The notes beneath the pieces are model-generated. The model saw only the letters and a list, made by a program, of their open reading frames with translations. It did not search any database and had not been told where the DNA came from. From an uncultured Clostridia bacterium (GTDB taxonomy: Bacteria; Bacillota; Clostridia; Peptostreptococcales; Anaerovoracaceae), in NCBI GenBank assembly GCA_934278965.1, contig CAKQWL010000149.1, forward strand, positions 1 to 5,869: a DNA stretch of 5,869 bases, read 5' to 3'. The position numbers and the translations under genes were made by a program. This document shows positions 1 to 5,869 of this stretch, one piece after another; the first letter of the stretch is position 1, and every line of letters begins with the position of its first letter.

Positions 1-1897
<1,897 letters not shown>

Positions 1898-1909
1898 TGC
1901 CCTAATGCC

Positions 1910-1927
1910 GGGAAGAGCAAGCTTCCC
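1910..1927 (+). other. Small hairpin just downstream of the groEL stop
   Basis: GGGAAG (1910-1915) pairs perfectly with CTTCCC (1922-1927) around a 6-base loop, beginning 12 bases after the groEL stop codon. It has no T-run, so it is not a terminator itself. An alternative pairing is CGGGA (1909-1913) with TCCCG (1930-1934). A 3'-end stabilising role for the groESL mRNA is possible but only inferred. Confidence 0.45.
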
Positions 1928-1964
1928 TGTCCCGAAAGAGAAAAGGGGATTCATAAGATAAGAA

Positions 1965-2003
1965 AAGAGCGGACTGTTTCCGAAAAGGGACAGTCCGTTT
2001 TCT
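1965..2003 (+). terminator. Rho-independent terminator of the groES-groEL operon
   Basis: Arms 1970-1980 and 1987-1997 form an 11-pair stem, with two T-G wobbles at 1978/1989 and 1979/1988. The outer eight pairs are perfect (CGGACTGT with ACAGTCCG), and the loop is 6 bases (1981-1986). A T-rich tail, TTTTCTAT, begins at 1998 right after the stem, and an A/G-rich run precedes it. This is the expected end of the chaperonin transcript and separates it from the next gene. Confidence 0.88.
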
Positions 2004-2011
2004 ATATGCAC

Positions 2012-2039
2012 GGCTCCGCGCTTTCCGCTCGGCGGGGCC
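2012..2039 (+). other. GC-rich hairpin downstream of the groEL terminator
   Basis: GGCTCCGC (2012-2019) pairs with GCGGGGCC (2032-2039) with one T-G wobble, around a 12-base loop. The sequence after it is TTCTC rather than a real T-run, so it is at best a weak back-up terminator. It lies about 20 bases before the -35 box of the next promoter and may help insulate it. Confidence 0.45.
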
Positions 2040-2058
2040 TTCTCAAAGGGATTTATTT

Positions 2059-2087
2059 TTGCATTTTACAGGCATTGATGTTACAAT
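2059..2087 (+). promoter_or_regulatory. Sigma-A-type promoter with extended -10, for the carboxypeptidase gene
   Basis: The -35 box is TTGCAT (2059-2064), then a 17-base spacer, then the -10 box TACAAT (2082-2087). A TG at 2079-2080 makes it an extended -10. Each box differs from consensus at one or two positions. Transcription should start near 2093-2095, leaving a leader of about 22 purine-rich bases. The -35 TTG coincides with the in-frame TTG of a longer reading frame, which argues that translation does not begin there. Confidence 0.75.
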
Positions 2088-2104
2088 AAAAGAAAAAGAA
2101 GAAA

Positions 2105-2110
2105 AGGAAG
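2105..2110 (+). promoter_or_regulatory. Ribosome binding site of the carboxypeptidase gene
   Basis: AGGAAG, within a purine run at 2088-2110, lies 5 bases before ATG 2116. It fixes that ATG as the start rather than the TTG at 2059. Confidence 0.7.
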
Positions 2111-2115
2111 TCTCA

Positions 2116-3081
2116 ATGAAAGTAAAAGCGATATGGAAGATTTTGATCTTACTGGCGGTCATCCTCTTGGCGGTCTGTTCGGTGGTCGTATGTTATTTTG
2201 ACCTAAACGGTACTGTTGAATTTCGGGATGACAAGACAGCGCTTGCGGAAACCGATAAAGATGCACTGATCATAACACTGCCGAAAAAGGGCGAACTGGC
2301 GAAGATGGAGGATATCCTTTTCGGCTGTCGAGAAGGGGAAAAGACAGAAGAGGAAAAGGATGTTCCGGTAAATGTTCCGGGTGAAGGGGAGGCGCAGGAG
2401 CCGGAAACACCGGACGGAGAAACCGGAGACAGCGGCGGATCGGGGAACGGACTTCCGACTTGGAACGCTTCCGGAGAGTATTCTCAGGAGGTTGACATTT
2501 TGGTTCTAGTTAATAAAGAGTATCCGGTCGATGAGAATTATGTGCCGGTTGACCTTGTTCAGTTGGATTACCGCGCGTCCAATCGCAGCTCCAAATGGCA
2601 GGTGATGACGCGGGTCGCGGCGGATGCTTTCAATAAGCTGTGCGCGGACGCTCTCGCGGAGGGACATGAAATCGTCGCAACAACGGCGTACCGCTCTTAT
2701 AATTTCCAAAGCTATCTTTATAACAGTTATGTCGAAAAAGACGGGCAGGCATTGGCAGACACCTACAGCGCGCAGCCGGGAAAAAGCGAGCACCAGACCG
2801 GGCTTGCGACGGATGTTTCCTCTCCGTCGGTCGGATACAGCCTGACCAAGGAGTACGGGGGCACCCCGGAAGGAACGTGGCTTGCCGAGAACTGTTATAA
2901 ATACGGATTCATCCTGCGCTACCAGAAAGGAAAGGAAGAAATCACCGGATACATGTACGAACCATGGCATATTCGTTATGTAGGACAGGAGGCAGCAAAG
3001 GAAATTTGGGAGAAGGGACTGACCCTCGAGGAATATTTAGGAAAAGCACCGGATTCCGCCGCGAAGAAAGCATCGGAATAG
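2116..3081 (+). CDS. VanY-type D-alanyl-D-alanine carboxypeptidase (M15B), membrane-anchored
   Basis: A predicted zinc D,D-carboxypeptidase of 321 residues that would remove the terminal D-Ala from peptidoglycan stem pentapeptides on the outer face of the membrane. After MKVKAIWK comes a hydrophobic segment (about 9-28) without a clear cleavage site, so it is probably an N-terminal anchor. A short region of unknown role follows (29-71), then a Glu/Gly/Pro-rich, probably disordered linker (about 72-118), and the catalytic domain (about 125-310). The M15B metal motif is plain: SEHQTGLATD gives zinc ligands H226 and D233, and EPWHIRYVG gives catalytic E282 and third ligand H285. AYRSY carries the family arginine R193. 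The gene has its own promoter and lies between groEL and guaB with no functional link to either. There is no vanA/vanB cluster or two-component system nearby, so a resistance role cannot be claimed; housekeeping wall trimming is more likely. The substrate specificity (D,D rather than L,D) is assumed from the family. Confidence 0.9.
   Translation: MKVKAIWKILILLAVILLAVCSVVVCYFDLNGTVEFRDDKTALAETDKDALIITLPKKGELAKMEDILFGCREGEKTEEEKDVPVNVPGEGEAQEPETPDGETGDSGGSGNGLPTWNASGEYSQEVDILVLVNKEYPVDENYVPVDLVQLDYRASNRSSKWQVMTRVAADAFNKLCADALAEGHEIVATTAYRSYNFQSYLYNSYVEKDGQALADTYSAQPGKSEHQTGLATDVSSPSVGYSLTKEYGGTPEGTWLAENCYKYGFILRYQKGKEEITGYMYEPWHIRYVGQEAAKEIWEKGLTLEEYLGKAPDSAAKKASE
2360..2380 (+). repeat. Short in-frame direct repeat in the carboxypeptidase linker
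   Basis: ATGTTCCGG occurs at 2360-2368 and again at 2372-2380, a 12-base period encoding the similar peptides DVPV and NVPG. The period is a multiple of three, so slippage would lengthen or shorten the linker without breaking the frame. Confidence 0.6.
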
Positions 3082-3109
3082 GGAGAATGCGGACGAGGAT
3101 AAAAAAGAG

Positions 3110-3138
3110 TTGAAAGAAGGAATCGTCTGCGATAAAAT
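3110..3138 (+). promoter_or_regulatory. Sigma-A-type promoter for guaB-guaA
   Basis: TTGAAA (3110-3115), a 17-base spacer and TAAAAT (3133-3138) each differ from consensus at one or two positions. An A-run at 3101-3106 just upstream resembles an UP element. The predicted start is near 3144-3146, giving a leader of about 52 bases. That leader holds only a small CTGT-TTT-ACAG inverted repeat (3170-3180). No PurR box or riboswitch is recognisable. Confidence 0.7.
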
Positions 3139-3186
3139 ATACAGTTAATACAACTCGAAAAAGAGACCGCTGTTTTACAGAAAAAG

Positions 3187-3192
3187 AGGAGG
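3187..3192 (+). promoter_or_regulatory. Strong ribosome binding site of guaB
   Basis: A perfect AGGAGG lies 5 bases before ATG 3198. This is slightly close but a full match to the anti-Shine-Dalgarno core, consistent with high expression, and it fixes the start. Confidence 0.85.
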
Positions 3193-3197
3193 AAGAC

Positions 3198-4703
3198 ATG
3201 GCAGAATTCTACAAAGAACCTTCAAGAACTTTCAGTGAGTACCTGTTGATACCGGGATATTCTTCGAAGGAATGCCGGGCTGAGAATGTAAGCCTGCGAA
3301 CACCGATCACAAAATTCCGAAAAGGGGAGGAACCGGCACTCAGCATGAATATTCCGCTGACATCTGCCGTGATGCAGTCCGTTTCCGGAGATAATTTGGC
3401 GATTGCGCTTGCGAAAGAAGGAGGCGTTTCCTTTATATTTGTGTCGCAGTCGATTGAAAGTCAGGCGGCGATGGTGCGCCGCGTCAAGAGCCATAAAGCC
3501 GGCTTTGTGAAAAGTGATTCCAATATCCGGCCGGATCAGACACTGGCGGACATCCTCGCCCTCAAAGAACGCTCCGGACACTCCACCGTCGCAGTGACTG
3601 ATGACGGAACTGCGGAAGGACGCATGGTAGGCCTGGTAACCTCCAGAGATTATCGTGTGAGCCGGCTGCCGCTCGATACAAAAGTGTCCGAATTTATGAC
3701 TCCGTTTGAAAAACTGATTACGGCGCCGGATGGGGTGTCCCTGTCGGAGGCCAATGATATCCTCTGGGATCATAAACTGAACGCGCTGCCGATTATCGAT
3801 GAGAACCAGCGGTTGATCGCGTTTGTATTCCGCAAAGATTACGATTCACATAAGGCAAACCCGGATGAACTTTTGGACGACCACAAACGGTATGTGGTCG
3901 GCGCCGGGGTCAACACCCGGGATTATGAAGAACGCATTCCGGCTCTCGTGGAGGCCGGGGCGGATATCCTCTGTATTGACTCCTCTGAGGGATTTTCCGA
4001 ATGGCAGAAGGAAACGATTGATTTTGTCCGCGCCAAGTACGGGGACCGTGTGAAGATCGGCGCCGGAAATGTTGTGGATAAGGAAGGATTCTATTTCTTG
4101 GCAGAAGCCGGGGCGGATTTTGTCAAGGTGGGCATCGGCGGAGGCTCCATCTGTATTACGCGTGAAACAAAGGGCATCGGGCGGGGACAGGCAACCGCGA
4201 TTATTGATGTGGCAGAGGCGCGGGATGAGTACTTTGAACGCACCGGAATCTATATTCCGATTTGCAGCGACGGCGGACTTGTCTATGATTACCATATGAC
4301 ACTGGCACTGGCAATGGGCGCGGATTTTCTGATGCTCGGCCGGTATTTCGCCCGTTTTGACGAATCGCCGACAAGCAAACTGAATCTCAACGGCACTTAT
4401 GTCAAAGAGTATTGGGGTGAAGGAAGCAACCGGGCAAGAAACTGGCAGAGGTATGATCTCGGCGGGGACAGCAAACTCAGTTTTGAAGAGGGTGTGGATT
4501 CTTATGTTCCATACGCGGGCTCTCTCAAAGATAACGTACAGCTCTCACTCAGCAAGATGAAATCCACCATGTGCACCTGCGGCGCGCTGACCATTCCGGA
4601 TCTCCAGAAAAATGCCAAAATCACACTGGTATCGGCGACCAGCATCGTCGAAGGCGGCGCGCACGATGTCATCCTGAAAGATACATCCAATAATGTGAGA
4701 TAA
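3198..4703 (+). CDS. guaB: Inosine-5'-monophosphate dehydrogenase, Tritrichomonas-type subfamily, complete
   Basis: IMPDH oxidises IMP to XMP with NAD+, the committed step of guanine nucleotide synthesis, as a cytosolic TIM-barrel tetramer. The product is 501 residues. The barrel start has a SAVMQSVSG block (56-64). A CBS-pair (Bateman) insert spans roughly 103-220, including [10 protein letters not shown] and [10 protein letters not shown]. The barrel resumes with [12 protein letters not shown] (D261). The catalytic loop [15 protein letters not shown] places the nucleophile at C319 with T321 nearby. The mobile flap carries NWQRYD with R418 and Y419, followed by E431. These numbers coincide with those of the T. 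foetus enzyme as I recall it, and the sequence looks closely similar throughout. It differs from classic bacterial GuaB, which has GPGSICTTR and DSSHG. K310 and E431 are the residues linked to low mycophenolic acid sensitivity in T. foetus IMPDH. The gene has its own promoter and is followed by guaA. Confidence 0.97.
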   Translation: MAEFYKEPSRTFSEYLLIPGYSSKECRAENVSLRTPITKFRKGEEPALSMNIPLTSAVMQSVSGDNLAIALAKEGGVSFIFVSQSIESQAAMVRRVKSHKAGFVKSDSNIRPDQTLADILALKERSGHSTVAVTDDGTAEGRMVGLVTSRDYRVSRLPLDTKVSEFMTPFEKLITAPDGVSLSEANDILWDHKLNALPIIDENQRLIAFVFRKDYDSHKANPDELLDDHKRYVVGAGVNTRDYEERIPALVEAGADILCIDSSEGFSEWQKETIDFVRAKYGDRVKIGAGNVVDKEGFYFLAEAGADFVKVGIGGGSICITRETKGIGRGQATAIIDVAEARDEYFERTGIYIPICSDGGLVYDYHMTLALAMGADFLMLGRYFARFDESPTSKLNLNGTYVKEYWGEGSNRARNWQRYDLGGDSKLSFEEGVDSYVPYAGSLKDNVQLSLSKMKSTMCTCGALTIPDLQKNAKITLVSATSIVEGGAHDVILKDTSNNVR

Positions 4704-4713
4704 TAGAAAGATA

Positions 4714-4720
4714 GAGGAAG
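4714..4720 (+). promoter_or_regulatory. Ribosome binding site of guaA
   Basis: GAGGAAG sits 9 bases before ATG 4730. The next in-frame ATG (4742, residue 5) is about 21 bases away, too far, so 4730 is preferred. No promoter or terminator is visible in the 26-base guaB-guaA gap. Confidence 0.7.
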
Positions 4721-4729
4721 ACAGAGAAG

Positions 4730-5869
4730 ATGAAAGAAGAAATGATCCTTGTACTGGATTTCGGAGGGCAGTACAACCAGTTGATCGCGCGGCGTGTCCG
4801 GGAATGTAATGTTTACTGTGAGGTACACCCGTATACACTTCCGCTGGAGGAAATCAAGGCGAAGAATCCAAAAGGCATTATTTTTACCGGCGGACCGAAC
4901 AGCGTGTATGGAGAAGATTCTCCGCAGTGCAATCCGGAAGTTTATAAGCTTGGAATTCCGATTCTCGGACTTTGCTACGGGGCGCAGCTCCTGGCGCATC
5001 AGCTCGGCGGAAAAGTGGAGACCGCGCCGGTCTCCGAGTACGGCAAGACCGAAGTGGAGGTCGCATCCGATTCCGTTCTTTTCCGGGATGTCAAAGGGGA
5101 ACCGGAGCTTCCGGCAGCACCCGGTTTTGTCAAGACCATCTGCTGGATGAGCCATACCGATTACATCGCGCAGGTCCCGCAGGGCTTCCGCATTACAGGC
5201 AGAACGCCGGTATGCCCGGCAGCCGCGATGGAAGATTCCGAAAGGAAATTTTACGCTTGTCAGTTCCATCCGGAGGTGCTTCATTCCAAGGAAGGCATGA
5301 CGATGCTGTCTGCGTTTGTCAAAGAGGTCTGCGGCTGTACAGGCAGCTGGCAGATGGGCTCCTTCGTCGAAACGACCATCGAGGAGATTCGCAAGAAGGT
5401 CGGAAACGGCAAGGTGCTGTGCGCGCTTTCCGGCGGCGTAGATTCTTCCGTAGCTGCCGTCCTTCTTTCCAAAGCGGTCGGCAGGCAGCTGACCTGTGTC
5501 TTTGTAGATCACGGACTCCTTCGGAAAGATGAGGGAGATGAAGTGGAAGCTGTATTCGGACCGGATGGTCCGTACGATCTGAATTTTATCCGCGTGAATG
5601 CGCAGCAGCGGTTTTACGATAAGCTGGCCGGAGTAACGGAACCGGAACAGAAAAGAAAGATTATCGGAGAAGAATTTATCCGGGTCTTTGAAGAAGAAGC
5701 GAAGAAAATCGGCGCAGTGGATTTCCTTGTGCAGGGAACCATCTACCCGGATGTAATCGAAAGCGGACTCGGAAAGTCGGCCGTGATTAAGTCGCACCAC
5801 AATGTCGGAGGCCTTCCGGATTATGTGGATTTTAAGGAAATCATTGAGCCGCTCCGCATGCTCTTTAAG
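4730..5869 (+). CDS. guaA: GMP synthase (glutamine-hydrolysing), N-terminal 380 residues, 3' truncated by window edge
   Basis: GuaA aminates XMP to GMP using ATP and ammonia released from glutamine, directly after GuaB in the pathway. The frame is open from ATG 4730 to the last base, 380 codons without a stop; the family is about 510-525 residues, so the end of the synthase domain and the C-terminal dimerisation domain are missing. The class I glutamine amidotransferase domain (about 5-200) opens with [20 protein letters not shown]. It has the oxyanion motif TGGPNSVY (53-60), nucleophile C82 in GLCYGAQ, and H180 and E182 in QFHPEV. The ATP pyrophosphatase domain follows, with the P-loop SGGVDSS (234-240), then [22 protein letters not shown] and [18 protein letters not shown] (140-145) replaces the more common MSHGD, which I recall as usual in clostridial relatives. 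No damage was seen. It is co-transcribed with guaB. Confidence 0.97.
   Translation, partial: MKEEMILVLDFGGQYNQLIARRVRECNVYCEVHPYTLPLEEIKAKNPKGIIFTGGPNSVYGEDSPQCNPEVYKLGIPILGLCYGAQLLAHQLGGKVETAPVSEYGKTEVEVASDSVLFRDVKGEPELPAAPGFVKTICWMSHTDYIAQVPQGFRITGRTPVCPAAAMEDSERKFYACQFHPEVLHSKEGMTMLSAFVKEVCGCTGSWQMGSFVETTIEEIRKKVGNGKVLCALSGGVDSSVAAVLLSKAVGRQLTCVFVDHGLLRKDEGDEVEAVFGPDGPYDLNFIRVNAQQRFYDKLAGVTEPEQKRKIIGEEFIRVFEEEAKKIGAVDFLVQGTIYPDVIESGLGKSAVIKSHHNVGGLPDYVDFKEIIEPLRMLFK

Noticed and set aside
2059..2115. TTG at 2059 as the carboxypeptidase start (19 extra residues)
   Set aside because: The TTG is the -35 box of a good promoter, so it would not be in the transcript. ATG 2116 has a proper ribosome binding site and begins a normal membrane anchor.
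2164..2181. Lipobox (LAVC, residues 18-21) making the carboxypeptidase a lipoprotein
   Set aside because: The residue before Cys is Val rather than Gly, Ala or Ser, and the hydrophobic stretch continues past the Cys. An uncleaved membrane anchor fits better.
2116..3081. Vancomycin-resistance vanY
   Set aside because: There are no vanHAX, vanRS or other resistance genes beside it, and M15B carboxypeptidases are common housekeeping enzymes in Clostridia. The symbol is therefore left blank.
3139..3197. Guanine/purine riboswitch or PurR site in the guaB leader
   Set aside because: The leader from the predicted start is only about 52 bases, shorter than the purine aptamer. It lacks the three-helix layout, and no CGAAC-type PurR pair is present.
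4972..5532. 186-codon + strand frame within guaA, and a similar one at 4794-5150
   Set aside because: Both are out of frame with guaA, whose own frame stays open with all expected motifs. Their translations are Arg/Gly/Ser-rich and featureless.
4502..5800. 432-codon open frame on the - strand opposite the guaB end and guaA
   Set aside because: It overlaps two convincing genes, has no family resemblance and no ribosome binding site or promoter that I can see.

Overview
The window is a chromosomal housekeeping segment with every gene on the + strand. In order it holds the 3' end of groES, complete groEL, a membrane-anchored VanY-type D-alanyl-D-alanine carboxypeptidase, complete guaB (IMP dehydrogenase), and the first 380 codons of guaA (glutamine-hydrolysing GMP synthase), which runs off the right edge. 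The organism is most likely a Gram-positive member of the Clostridia, probably Lachnospiraceae or a close relative. Supporting this are purine-rich Shine-Dalgarno leaders, sigma-A-like promoters with 17-base spacers, and GuaB and GuaA sequences of the type I associate with that family. From memory, groESL lying next to guaB-guaA also occurs in other Clostridia.

Region by region: groES and groEL (1-1897) form the end of a chaperonin operon. Their 80-base gap carries a strong hairpin just ahead of the groEL ribosome binding site. The operon ends in a small hairpin right after the groEL stop, then a good intrinsic terminator (about 1965-2003) and a third GC-rich hairpin. A consensus-like extended -10 promoter (2059-2087) then starts the carboxypeptidase gene (2116-3081). 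No terminator is visible after that gene. A second promoter (3110-3138) leads into guaB (3198-4703), and guaA begins 26 bases later (4730), so guaB-guaA is an operon.

Functionally there are three blocks. GroES/GroEL fold cytosolic proteins. The VanY-like enzyme trims the terminal D-Ala from peptidoglycan stem pentapeptides outside the membrane. GuaB and GuaA perform the two successive steps IMP to XMP to GMP. The most distinctive molecule is GuaB: it belongs to the same subfamily as the well-studied Tritrichomonas foetus IMPDH, and key residues fall at identical numbers (C319, R418, Y419, E431, K310).

I found no mobile element, CRISPR array, RNA gene or convincing undescribed system. The items worth a second look are the RNA hairpins around groEL, the carboxypeptidase gene placed between groEL and guaB, and the GuaB subfamily. 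CIRCE and any other heat-shock control site would lie upstream of groES, outside the window.
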